The notes beneath the pieces are model-generated. The model saw nothing but the letters and a program-made list of their open reading frames with translations, did no database searches and was not told the origin of the DNA. A stretch of 64,000 nt of DNA from Eurosta solidaginis (Eukaryota; Arthropoda; Insecta; Diptera; Tephritidae), in the NCBI RefSeq assembly GCF_040869045.1, contig NC_090321.1:93602603-93666602 (forward strand), in the 5' to 3' direction. A program made the translations under genes and the position numbers. How positions within the stretch are numbered: the stretch's first letter is position 1; each line of letters starts with the position of its first letter. Below, one piece after another: positions 1 to 9,699 of this stretch.

Positions 1-60
1 TCCCAAAAAATTGAAATTTTGGATTACTTCTGTTTGCAATAAGGCGAGTGATATGTATTT
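1..60. repeat. Dispersed repeat fragment (second copy at 19082-19141)
   Basis: The first 60 bases match 19082-19141 in the same orientation, sharing the start TCCCAAAAAA and the block CAATAAGRCGAGTGATAT with scattered substitutions. Neither copy codes for anything visible. It is probably the edge of an unidentified dispersed element cut by the window border. Confidence 0.5.
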
Positions 61-303
61 ATTTCTGGATCGACATAGTATACAGCAAACCTTAGCCCTG
101 ACGTTGATTGGCAAAAATCGGAACACACGCGTATCGTATTAGCGACAGAACCATTTGCATGTATGTATTTGGAAAGTACAGATTTATGTAAAAACCTGGC
201 AAGCAAAATAACTTGATTTCATTTCTCGTAAAACGATTACATCAATTGTCTGTCAAATCATAACTTATTGCGTGCAGAATATACGTAAAATAAAGTTTAT
301 ACT

Positions 304-643
304 TGGCGCGATTTACCTCCGAGGAGATTTAGGCCGAGATTCTTTTCCAATTTGCCTCGTGCTCCTTTTAATTTCGCTACAAATTGGCGGGTCGGAACCT
401 ATGTATATGTTTTATGCCGACACCGAACTGCATCTGAAAGGCAGATAAATTTTCACTAAGATGCTTTTCATTGTAGAAATACACTCAGAGTATTTGCCAA
501 ATCACTGCGGAGGGGCGACCCTACTTTGAAAAACTTTTTTTCTAATTGAAAAAACTTTTTTTTAATTTGGAGGTTGCTTTGCCCGTGATTTGGACTCAGA
601 ACCTTCGGTATGATAGGCGGAATCACCCTACCACGGCGCCGCC
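304..643 (-). mobile_element. tRNA-like SINE, old copy
   Basis: This is the reverse complement of the SINE seen cleanly at 27441-27801. It begins with the 3' motif GGCGCGATTTACCTCCGAGG, carries the middle block around ATGCCGACACCGAACTGCAT and ends with the tRNA-like head (AGGCGGAATCACCCTACCA, then GGCGCCGCC). It is the most diverged full-length copy here and has no clear target-site duplication. Confidence 0.75.
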
Positions 644-1783
644 AATATACATACGTGCCGTATGGTGACCAGAAGGCAAAATGGGCAGCCATTCTTATAT
701 ACATATTGTTAGTAAATTATTAAGAAAAAAAGAACTAACTATGAATATCAAATATATACAAATAGTACACACACTTTATGACGACCTTGACTGTTTAATA
801 AACTTGTATTCTTAGCACACACAGTAGGCACAGTCAACGATTTTATCAGTGAGATGGACAGTTGATATTTACTTGGCTCAGTTTTATTTCAGCTTTTGTC
901 TTAAAGTTTTCGGTGAGGCAAATGTTTATATGGTGTCCAAACGGCACCTGATTGTCGCCCGAATTGTCGTAACCACACGACGCATTCGTAATTCATTCGC
1001 AATCCTTTTGATCGCGGAAAAAGCTTTTTTAAGAAGTTCAATATTATTGTTGATGATACATTTATTGTACAAAACTGCACACTAAAAAAGTTCAAAAGAT
1101 CTGAAATAAAACGCACTAAATTTTCTCGAAATGTCGAATTTTTTTCGAAAATGTTAGATTATTAGCTGTCAAATTTTCACGTTTCCCTTTTATTTTGTGC
1201 TCTCACTTTGAGATTGCACGCTATAGGCGGTTCTTCTTTCCCTCCATGAAAAAAATGGGCATATCTAAAATTTGCTCATAGCCTGCAGTCCTAAGCCAAA
1301 GTAGTCAGCAAACATCCTAGCTCATTGACTAGAATTTTGTGGGATTATTCATTAGGGTGGTTAGAGATCGCTACCAAGGATTGACTTTTAATTGGTCATT
1401 GCCATGTCTGGCGCATGATCCTTTTACGGTACTATTTACTATTATAACTTTTGTAGTAACTATAAACTATAAGCAGACCTTTTGGAAAACCTACATTGAA
1501 AATTTATTTTCTGTTTTTTCCTGCATTATACGTTCAATAAAGCTGTATTCATGCGCATGGATGTTAAATTAAAATATTTAAAACACCCGCATATGTAGTT
1601 TAAAATATTTAGGAGCTACTATTAAAAATTTCTGATTTTTTTATTGAATTTTCTGTAACTGACAAGAGGGCATTTCCATAATTTTCACGATAAAGACTCG
1701 TGCGCCAAAATGATGAAATTGTATCTGATTTTTCTTTTAACTTTTTATAGAATTTAAATGTTGCTTTGATTTATTCCTACACT
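644..1783. other. No gene seen
   Basis: AT-rich sequence with only short chance ORFs. A 25-bp block at 1319-1343 (CATTGACTAGAATTTTGTGG core) recurs at 6541-6565, so part of this stretch belongs to an unidentified dispersed repeat. Confidence 0.5.
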
Positions 1784-1789
1784 ATATAT

Positions 1790-1825
1790 CTGTGGAGTTT
1801 TGACAAAACAACTTATCTCAAGATA
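1790..1825. repeat. Left terminal inverted repeat
   Basis: CTGTGGAGTTTTGACAAAAC followed by AACTTATCTCAA pairs with 5531-5566. The inner part of the repeat is the subterminal motif that recurs near 2048, 2153, 5242, 5301 and 5348. Confidence 0.8.
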
Positions 1826-2040
1826 GGAAATATTTTAGATATTAATTGCATGTAATTTTGTCAATTGGTATGCATATTTTCGTCTTACTGGTTTATTTCT
1901 ATGATGTTTAGTTAGAAAGTTACAGTATCCGAAAAATCAACTTAACTCATTTTTTTTCGAAACTGCGTCGGTGAAAACAACTTTTCTCAGTTAAGTCGAA
2001 AAATTCAAAAAAACTTCAAATAATTGTAATCATTGTAGTT

Positions 2041-2175
2041 TTCCTATAACAACTTATTTCGATTTAAGGCGGCCATGAAAATAAAAATCGTATTTCACAA
2101 AGCAACCTTTTTCCAAATAAATTGTTATGTCAAATTACAATTAATTTTTTTGGCAACTTATATTGAAATAGTTTG
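2041..2175. repeat. Left subterminal motif copies
   Basis: Partial copies of the terminal motif AACAACTTATTT...AAATARG occur at 2048-2068 and 2153-2172, and a looser one near 1931-1998. Clustered copies inside transposon ends are commonly transposase-binding sites; that role is inferred. Confidence 0.5.
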
Positions 2176-2278
2176 TTTTGTGAAATTAGTATCGGGGTAA
2201 TTTTGAAAAAACAAGACGTCTTATTTTGAAATACGTGCTTTTGTAAAAGTGAAAAGAGTGTTCAATATATTTTTTATC

Positions 2279-2286
2279 TATAAATA
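2279..2286 (+). promoter_or_regulatory. TATA box of the transposase gene
   Basis: TATAAATA lies 79 bp upstream of the first ATG at 2365, inside the left end of the 1790-5566 element. No strong initiator is evident. Confidence 0.5.
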
Positions 2287-2364
2287 AGTGCTTTTGCCAA
2301 GTGCTGTATTGAAAAAATTTCAAAAATAAGGATTTCGGTTACAATAAAACCATTAAAACTAAAT

Positions 2365-2901
2365 ATGCAAAGGGGACGCCAGATGGCAGATATGGCTAGG
2401 AAAGTGTCTAAAAATACAAATCTAGTTAATTTATCAGAACCAAGTGTGTCAAAGCCATATTTTCATGATGATGGATTAGTGTTAGAGCCACTACATAATG
2501 AGACAATGACATCTTTTGATATACTAAATTCATATAACGTGCAACAAAAAAATACGAAAAACAGTGAGAGTGATACAGAAAGTCCAGAATCTTGTGATAA
2601 TGAAGATATTTTTTATGAGACAGATTTTCTTTACTCGGATTATATACCATCTACTCTGTCGAAATTGAGTTCTACTTCAGAGAATAACGAAGACAGATTA
2701 GTAGTCGCAAGTTATAGTACTAATTGGGATCTACCCGAAGAAAATGATTCTACCCCAAGAATGAAGGAAATGAAAAAACCTAATAAGCAAAACAAAAATT
2801 TGGGTAAAGAGTACTATACTAATAAAAATAAAAAAATGCCAGCTAAACAAATTGAAAGGTTAAAAAAATGCCGCAGACTGTCACTTAAAACTAAACTTTG
2901 A
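2365..2901 (+). CDS. Transposase N-terminal part
   Basis: This is an open frame of 178 codons starting at ATG 2365. The first half is acidic and Ser/Glu-rich (ESDTESPESCDNEDIFYETD), which looks like an unstructured region. The end is basic (KKMPAKQIERLKKCRR), as expected just before the cysteine-rich DNA-binding part of this family. The frame closes at 2899-2901, but the neighbouring plus-strand frame continues the family pattern (a Cys/Lys-rich stretch, then NNYWSLGDYTK). The break at about 2877 is therefore a net one-base frameshift rather than a real C terminus. The spacing to the next block is too short for an intron. The function as the N terminus of a transposase rests on its position and on the family pattern. 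Confidence 0.65.
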   Translation: MQRGRQMADMARKVSKNTNLVNLSEPSVSKPYFHDDGLVLEPLHNETMTSFDILNSYNVQQKNTKNSESDTESPESCDNEDIFYETDFLYSDYIPSTLSKLSSTSENNEDRLVVASYSTNWDLPEENDSTPRMKEMKKPNKQNKNLGKEYYTNKNKKMPAKQIERLKKCRRLSLKTKL

Positions 2902-4178
2902 CCAGCAGAAAACCCTTTTTAATAATTATTGGAGTTTGGGGGACTACACTAAACGCCAACAATTTGTATCAAGTTTAATTGAAGTTGAGGCGAAACATTC
3001 TGAAACTTTTCGAAAATCAGCAAATCCTCGAGATCGCAAATATAACTATTTGTATCACTTTGAGATCAGTTCCGCAAGACATCGGGTATGTAAAATGTGT
3101 TTCTTAAAAATATTTGGGGAAACCGAACAAATGATCAAAACAGTAAACAAATACAAAGTTCAGCTGGAGTGTGGTGGACTTATTAAGGGAGATCGCTGCG
3201 GAAAACACACTCCATCACACAAACTCTCAATCGAAAAGCATAATGAAGTTTTGGAGCACATAAGCAGCATACCAAAATATCAAAGTCATTATAGTCGTAG
3301 ACACACCAACATGTTGTACTTCCAAAGTGATCTCAATATTTCGAAGTTATACAATCTGTATGCGGAAAAATTTGATGATCCAGTTTCAAAATCGAAATAT
3401 TGTGAAATTTTTCGTTCATTGAATATCAAATTCAAAAAGCCGCAGCTTGATTTGTGCAACACTTGCGAGAAGTTTATATTGCAAATACAAAATTCTTTGG
3501 ACGCCGAAGAAAAATCTAGTCTTAAGTCACTACAAAAAGAGCATCACGACCAAGCAGACATTGCCTATTGTTGTAAGAAAGCCGATAAACAACTATCTGT
3601 AGCCAACAAAACTGTCATGATGTTTTCAATGGATTTACAACAATGTTTGCCGACTCCACATATAAATGCATCAATGTTTTTTTACAAGCGTCCGTTATGG
3701 ACATATAATTTCACAATGCATGAGGGATCTACAAACAAAGCCCAGTGTTTCATTTGGAATGAGACAATCGCAAAGAGGGGATCAAATGATATAGGGTCGT
3801 GTATTTTTAAATGCCTTTCAACGGTACCTCCGATGGTCAAACACATTATTTTATATAGTGACTCATGCCCTGGGCAAAATCGCAATGCCAATATCTGTGC
3901 AATGTTCCAAATGGTTTTAAAAAGCACAACTATTGAAACTATTGACCACAAATTTCTTGTAGTTGGTCACACCCATATGGAATGTGACACAGTACATGCC
4001 CAAATCGAAAAAAGGAAAAAAAATTCTTCAGGATCTATCCAACATCCACATGATTGGGCAAACCTTATCGCAGCTGCGAACAAAAAGTATATCGTTCACG
4101 AACTAAAACAAAACGAATTCTTTGATTTTTCCGACTTGTTAAAAAATAACTTCAATTGGAAAACAACAAATAGCTCAG
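2879..4178 (+). CDS. DUF7869-like transposase, catalytic part
   Basis: This is the main exon, about 430 codons. It carries the motif order I know from a large insect and marine-invertebrate family: LGDYTK, VCKMCFLKIFGE, GDRCGKHTPSHK, then SHYSRRHTN, YCEIFRSLNIKFKKPQLDLC and a CxxC pair (CNTCEKF). A probable RNase H-fold DDE core follows. Its first Asp is in MFSMDLQQ and its second is in ILYSDSCPGQNRN, 76 residues later. The third acidic residue lies in VGHTHMECDTVHAQIEK, 42-49 residues further on. All these residues are present, so the core looks intact. The exon ends at a consensus donor, CTCAG|GTACAC. A track-style start at TTG 2936 would be false, since the frame is open upstream. Confidence 0.75.
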
Positions 4179-4770
4179 GTACACACATACTTTATTTTAT
4201 CAAAGTCTGAGTGAAAAATCATTTTAGTTGCGATGACGTCTCGAGAAGGCCCTGTCTCAGTAATCTACTATACTATAACTTTATATCTTTGAAGGACTTT
4301 ATAAGAATTTTCTTAGCGCCCTATGCCAGTATTTTTTTAATAACACCTTATTTGTTTCAGCATAAGCTCAAACCATTATCCACGAAAATATGGGATTTAT
4401 AGAAAAATTCTGAGATAGAGCGTTATTAAACGTTTTTCTTAGATTTATCGTTTTCGAACTTGCAGCGAAGATAGATTGATAATACGTTCAGACTTCGATA
4501 ATATCTGTAAAACTATGCGAAGTCATTTTACTTTTACAAATCTGTTACGCATTATCATATTATCATAATTTATAGTAGAAAATATTTTCCCCGGGTTCAC
4601 GAGTTGTCAAAAATGGATTTATAAATGGAATAAGCAGCACACTGCAAAAATTTCTTTTTGAAATAGTCATAAAGAGAAGTTTTCAAACCCGGAGGCAGCA
4701 TTTTATACTTTTGATGATATGTATACATATATACTTCATTTATTCACTTTTAAATTATGTTTTCCCAAAG
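4179..4770 (+). other. Probable intron of the transposase gene
   Basis: The segment starts GTACAC and ends TTTTCCCAAAG. Splicing joins the exons in phase (split codon G|AC) and removes the stop at 4208-4210 that would otherwise truncate the protein. It is 592 bp, AT-rich and has no coding signal. Confidence 0.6.
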
Positions 4771-5096
4771 ACGAGAAATTCGAATGGAAAAAGATACGCG
4801 GGTTGCGGTATAAAAAGTCTACACCAGGCGTATTGCATTATAAGAATTCGTTTGACTGTAATGAAAGTTTCAAGGAGTTAAATAATAATCAAAGACGACG
4901 AAAAAATTTGGATTTTTCGTTAAATAATTGCTACGCAGGACTCCTGGCTATTTCTTCCAGCAAGAAGAAAGACTTGTTGGATGTGTTACCTTTTATAAAT
5001 ACAGAGTTCCACTGTTACTACAACAATTTAAAAGTTGAAGGCGATTGCGAAGTGGAAGTAGACTCAGATATTGATGAAATCGAAGAAAATGAATAA
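4771..5096 (+). CDS. Transposase C-terminal exon
   Basis: These 108 codons continue the family pattern: a WKKIRGLRYKKSTPGVLHYK stretch, then a SSKKKDLLDVLPFI segment with aromatic residues, and finally an acidic tail (EVDSDIDEIEENE). In this family the same W-x-x-I and KK-x-DLL segments close the protein downstream of the catalytic core. The frame opens further upstream (from 4719), but the AG at 4769-4770 is the better exon start because it follows a pyrimidine-rich tract and preserves phase. The joined product would be about 700 residues if the single frameshift at about 2877 were absent. Confidence 0.65.
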
Positions 5097-5114
5097 CGAG
5101 ATTTTAATAATAAT

Positions 5115-5139
5115 AATAAAATTTAATATTTTAAATAAA
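5115..5139 (+). terminator. Polyadenylation signals
   Basis: AATAAA occurs at 5115-5120 and again at 5134-5139, 19 and 38 bp after the stop codon at 5094-5096. This is the usual distance for a compact transposon gene. Confidence 0.5.
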
Positions 5140-5241
5140 TGCATATGTAACTATTCATAAAAGTTATTGGATTTCCATAAAAATATACTATGTGTTTTTT
5201 ATGTTTCACCTTATTTCACACTTGTTTGCTTGGCTAAGTCT

Positions 5242-5566
5242 TACAAAACAACCTATTTTAAAATAGGTGGAAATTTTTATCTATTTTATGTAGAAAATAG
5301 TTTTGACAAAACAACTTAATTGAAATAAGTATGTTTTACATAAAAAAATTTTGACATAACAACATATATAATTTTAAAAGCATTTTAAAGAAAAGTACTG
5401 CATTAAAAATTAAGAAATACATTTTAAAATGCGGGGCAAATTTCCTTTTATTATATCCGCTGTATACTTAGCCTTAAATATCTTTCAGTTTTATTCAAAT
5501 CACATATTTAGCTCTCCTGAAAAGTTTTCAGATTTGAAATAAGTTGTTTTGTCAAAATTCCACAGA
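5242..5566. repeat. Right subterminal motifs and right inverted repeat
   Basis: Copies of the motif ACAAAACAACYTA...AAATARG lie at 5242-5266, 5301-5330 and (weaker) 5348-5372. The terminal copy at 5531-5566 is in the opposite orientation and ends TTCCACAG. Confidence 0.65.
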
Positions 5567-5572
5567 TATATA

Positions 5573-6680
5573 TTACAGAACATTAAATACATATTTACAT
5601 GCAAATAATTATTTAGATTACATTAGGTTAGAAATGTTAGCCTAAAGTTTAAGCCGTTAAGCACTTTTTGAAGCTTTTTCGAACTAAATTCGAAACCCCT
5701 CAACTTACTACTGCGCTTTTTAATTTTATTCGGTTTTAACTTCAAACTTGTATGAAAAATATGTCTAAAACCTTATAATTGTTTTAAAACACAACCAAAA
5801 AAATATTAAAAAATTTAAAAGTAGAAATATATATATAATCTTCTGGGTTTAAAACAAAACCCATAAACTTGAGCCTGTAAATTTAAAATAAAAAAATTCA
5901 TTTATTGAAGGTGAAGTCATAGATTCATTTTCCAAACAACTTGATACACATGTTGTTATTATATATTGTATACTGGAACGATTTTCCGTCATACCTTGTC
6001 AAATTTGGTTTCGAGACAAACCAGTTCGGCTTTGTGCCATCATCAGAGTCGATTTTTGATCTGAATGCTTTGCAAACAGATTTTATAGCTCAGCGGCTTG
6101 AGCACACTAATGTTATTTAGAGCACTTCGATTGGAAACCTTAGCACCATCCACTAGTATTTTCTTTATTTTTAAACGCTGGTGTAACTTCTCTTTTTTAA
6201 AATTGAATTGAATTATGTAATACAAAAAAGTTTCAGATTTAGGCTCAAACTTTTAACAGTGTATGTATAAGAATAACTCTTAACATCAAGCGCTCACTAT
6301 ATAATATAAGAGGTGAGCCTTAACCTCGATGCGGTGAGGAAACAGTGTCTTACTCCACTAGCTATTTTTGCATTCTATTTTATTGTAAAATTATCAATAA
6401 CAACGTACCAGAGTCAATAGCTTCTTAAAACCTAAAAAAAAAGAAAAAAATATTCGACATCAGTATTTTTGAGTAAAGAATTTTCTGAGAAGTCGAAAAA
6501 TAAGGAACACCATTTTATTCATACCAGTTGGTGATTGAATAGTTCATTGACTAGAATTTTGTGGGGTTTATCATACTAGGCAATTTTTGATTAGTTAAAT
6601 GTCTAGATTTTGTCTCTAGGACTCGATCTCGATGAAATGCGTGCACGCTCCCTGCTAGCAATTTGCAAGGCATACTTCAG
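5573..6680. other. No gene seen
   Basis: AT-rich, non-coding sequence. The block around 6000-6060 (GTTTCGAGACAAACCAGTTC) is of higher complexity and may be an old repeat that I cannot name. 6541-6565 repeats 1319-1343. Confidence 0.4.
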
Positions 6681-6849
6681 TTAACAAGCCTAGATGTCGG
6701 ACTAGCCATCAGCATAGCTTCCCCCTTGTCTAAAAAGATAGACCGAAAATTAACTGCGTGGTCGGAAAGCGCCGGTTCAATTTAAGAGCAAAACCTCAAT
6801 AGACGAATTAGTATCCAAAATTAATAGTTATCTACCACGTATTTCTTTT

Positions 6850-7115
6850 TTCCCCTCTGAGGACACAACCATGCTCACGGCCACTTTATTAAAGACGTGC
6901 AAGGAACAGATGATGCAAATATTGGACATTCACATCGATGGCATTATGCCAGTCACCCAAAGTTCTTATGTGTTACGCTCTACAGCACTTTTATCTTCAA
7001 CCTCCGAAATTATATCTAAAGACTAAAGCCGTAAGAAAATCTCCAAGTCGCTTGTCGCCAGCACAACTTACTAAGCAGTTGGTCGGCCGCTCATGTTGGT
7101 TGGAATTTGACGTCA
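6850..7115 (+). pseudogene. Jockey-type LINE reverse transcriptase remnant
   Basis: Read in one frame, the stretch preserves the late part of a Jockey-type reverse transcriptase: a TATLLKTCKEQM-like segment, ILDIHIDGIMP, SEIISKD, KISKSLVAS and AVGRPL. This is the order known from fly and tephritid Jockey elements (thumb region, with ...SKVQSRNKVLKSLAGST... and ...YKAIGRP...). There are stop codons and missing residues throughout, so the copy is dead. It ends abruptly where the Helitron-like element at 7133 begins. Confidence 0.65.
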
Positions 7116-7275
7116 AATAACTGAGCAGAAATTCTTATACTCAGCTGAGCAGAGCTCAGAGTTTATATTTATTTTTTACGCATAAAGTTACCCGTAACGG
7201 CATAAACTAATTGAGATAGATATAGACTTCTATATATCAATATGATCTGGGCGAAAAAAGAAATTCATTTAGCCA

Positions 7276-7293
7276 TGTCCGTCCGTCCGCCCG
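7276..7293 (+). repeat. (GTCC)n microsatellite of the HINE
   Basis: A short GTCC/GTCY run follows the block CATTTAGCCAT. The same tract occurs at about 24080, 12540, 26768 and 49935. It is the (GTCY)n microsatellite known from dipteran DINE-1/mini-me elements. Confidence 0.6.
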
Positions 7294-7727
7294 TAAACAC
7301 GATAACTTGAGTAAATTTTGAGGTATCTTAATGAAATTTGCTACGTAAGTTCCTGGGCACTCATCTCAGATCGCTTTTTAAAATGAACGAAATCGGACTA
7401 TAACCACGCCCACTTTTTCGATATCGAGAATTTCGAAAAACCGAAAAAGTGCGATAATGCATTACCAAAGGCGGATAAAGCAGTGAAACTTGGTAGGTGG
7501 GTTGACCTTATGACGCAGAATAGAAAATTAGTAAAATTTTGAACCATGGGCGTGGCACCGCCCACTTTTAAAATAATGTAATTTAAAAGTTTTGCAAGCT
7601 GTTGTATGTAATGTTCGGTTACACCCGAACTTAGGGTACGAATAGAGAGGGAGCTGAAAGTCGAGCCGAGATTGCCATGCGATAAAACTGATTACATACA
7701 AGTCAATACAAATAAGCTTGTGTATAA

Positions 7728-8082
7728 CCAGAGACAATATTAAGAACAGAGATGTTGTAGGAAAGAAAAATCGTGTGAAGCAAATTTCACAAAACCTCTA
7801 TAGGTCACATTCACCACTTACCACAGCAGAATTTGTTAAACTACCACTGTCTGTATTTATTATTTAACAATTATTTGTACACTTTTAATTCAGCTATGTG
7901 TTCAGAATTTACATTTTTACACTCTAAAACTACAATCAGTGTATTTTGTGTGCTTAAATTATGTTAAAACTTGTGTTAAAGTTTGTGGTGTGGTGGAAGT
8001 GACCTACTCGAATTTTGTGAAGCTCCGCTGCTTTCCACCGAAGTTTGCGCCTCCATCATCTCTCTCTTAATACTGTCTCTGG
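7728..8082 (+). mobile_element. MITE family T, copy 1
   Basis: This 355-bp element has termini CCAGAGACAATATTAAGA and the inverted counterpart TCTTAATACTGTCTCTGG, which pair over about 40 bp. It is flanked by TATAA at 7723-7727 and 8083-8087. The interior (CATTCACCACTTACCACAGC) is shared with copies at 8088-8438 and 30725-31076. It is non-coding. Confidence 0.8.
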
Positions 8083-8087
8083 TATAA

Positions 8088-8438
8088 CCAAATATTATCG
8101 AAAATAAAAATGTTGCAGGGCGAAAAATCGTGTGAAGCAAGCTTCACAAAACCTCTATAGGTCACATTCACCACTTACCACAGCAGAATTTGTTAAACTA
8201 GCACTGTCTGTATTTGTTATTTAACAATTATTTGTACACTTTTTATTCAGCTAATGTGTTCAGAATTCACATTTTTACTCTCTAAAACTCCAATCAGTGA
8301 ATTTCCGTGCTTAAATTATGTTAAAAATTGTGTTAAAGTTTTTAGTGTGGTAAAAGTGACCTACTAGAATTTTGTTACGCTCAGCTGCTTTCCGCCGAAG
8401 TTTGCGCCTGCAACATCTTTATTTTCGATAATCTTTGG
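8088..8438 (+). mobile_element. MITE family T, copy 2 (head-to-tail with copy 1)
   Basis: This 351-bp copy begins CCAAATATTATCGAAAATAA and ends with its inverted counterpart TTATTTTCGATAATCTTTGG. The flanks are TATAA at 8083-8087 (shared with copy 1) and 8439-8443. The two copies differ in their termini but agree closely inside, so this is two insertions at one site rather than a simple duplication. Confidence 0.8.
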
Positions 8439-8886
8439 TATAACACAGTGAACGCTGACAAGAGCAGAGCGCAAAGCCAATAAGTGCGAGAAAACAGTTT
8501 CAAAGCGTTTTGCTCGCTTTTTTGCATTGTTGATGTTTGCTTTTTAGCGTGCAGTCGTGTTTTTTAATGGTTTAAAAACAAAAAATGGATATCGATCAAA
8601 AAATAAGTGAAATCGATCAATAATAAGTGAAATTTTTTTTATTGTAATTGGATGTTTTCCAAATTCTTTTGTGTTAATAATTGCATTAATCACACTAGGA
8701 GAAGCAAAATACTCTTCCTCGGATGAGTCCATTACCGTGTACAGCAATTCTATAAACACAAATGAACAAGATGGCATATAAGCAAAACACATGGAATAAA
8801 CAGAATTTCAGCGCTGATTCTCGCATTCACTGTGTTATATACAAATTTTCTTCTCGCATGAAAATAAGCTCGACTCGGCTCCGCTC

Positions 8887-9699
8887 GGCATCAGCGCTCA
8901 CTCTGTTCGTACCCTAAGCCTTTTTTGACGGCCGCGGAGAGGGGGGGCCGCCAGGGCAATTGCCCTGGGGCCCGGAAGGTTTTTGGGGGCCCGCCAAGGC
9001 AAAGCAGTATTGACAGTACTCTAACTAGGATTTCATAGATACATACAAATATTGTTGCTCTTCCGGTTATTCTAAAGAAAAAGCTTGGAAGAGGTTACAC
9101 GACAAAATTCCTGAACATGAAAATAGTCAAAATCATAAAACTTGCTATATAGAGTGGCGCCAATATGAAATGAGAATTCGAAATGCAAGTTCAGTGGATT
9201 TTCTCTTAGCGGAAACCCTTAAAAATGAAACAGCTCGCTGGAGAGAGATACTTCGCAGAATTCTTTATGTTGTTTTATTTCTTGGAGAAATCAGCGGCAT
9301 CAGCGCTCACTCTGTTCGTACCCTAAGCCTTTTTTGACGGCCGCGGAGAGGGGGGGCCGCCAGGGCAATTGCCCTGGGGCCCGGAAGGTTTTTGGAGGCC
9401 CGGCAAGGCAAAGCAGTATTGACAGTACTCTAACTAGGATTTCATAGATACATACAAATATTGTTGCTCTTCCGGTTATTCTAAAGAAAAAGCTTGGAAG
9501 AGGTTACACGACAAAATTCCTGAACATGAAAATAGTCAAAATCATAAAACTTGCTATAAAGAGTGGCGCCAATATGAAATGAGAATTCGAAGTGCAAGTT
9601 CAGTGGATTTTCTCTTAGCGGAAACCCTTAAAAATGAAGCAGCTCGCTGGAGAGAGATACTTCGCAGAATTATTTATGTTGTTTTATTTCTTGGAGAAA
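8887..9699 (+). repeat. 404-bp tandem duplication
   Basis: 8887-9290 is repeated at 9296-9699 with only a few differences. The unit spans the right end of the inverted-repeat element, the bit of HINE tail and the first 370 bp of the hAT element. The duplication therefore came after the nesting. Both units carry the 18-bp palindrome CCAGGGCAATTGCCCTGG (8951 and 9360). Confidence 0.85.

Larger units (their letters stand above)
1790..5566 (+). mobile_element. DNA transposon with DUF7869-like DDE transposase
   Basis: The element starts CTGTGGAGTTTTGACAAAAC and ends with the matching inverted sequence GTTTTGTCAAAATTCCACAG. About 35 bp of each end pair with a few mismatches. The flanks on both sides read ATATAT (1784-1789 and 5567-5572), which fits a target-site duplication of up to 6 bp, although low complexity means 2 or 4 bp cannot be excluded. 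Between the ends are a TATA box, three coding blocks on the plus strand and a polyadenylation signal, so this is an autonomous-type element. Further copies of the terminal motif lie inside both ends. The superfamily is not certain from sequence alone; the encoded protein belongs to a transposase-like family widespread in insects. Confidence 0.8.
7634..8914. mobile_element. Long-inverted-repeat element inserted in HINE tail
   Basis: The two ends mirror each other: GGGTACGAATAGAGAGG at the left, and the complement of CACTCTGTTCGTACCC at the right. Similarity extends into the arms (GTCGAGCCGAG; TATAACACAGTGAA; a CGCTGA-type block). The flanks are TTA at the left and TAA at the right, so a 3-bp TWA duplication is possible but not exact. 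No transposase frame is present. Without the two MITEs inside, it is about 0.57 kb. PIF/Harbinger is a guess from the flank only. Confidence 0.6.
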
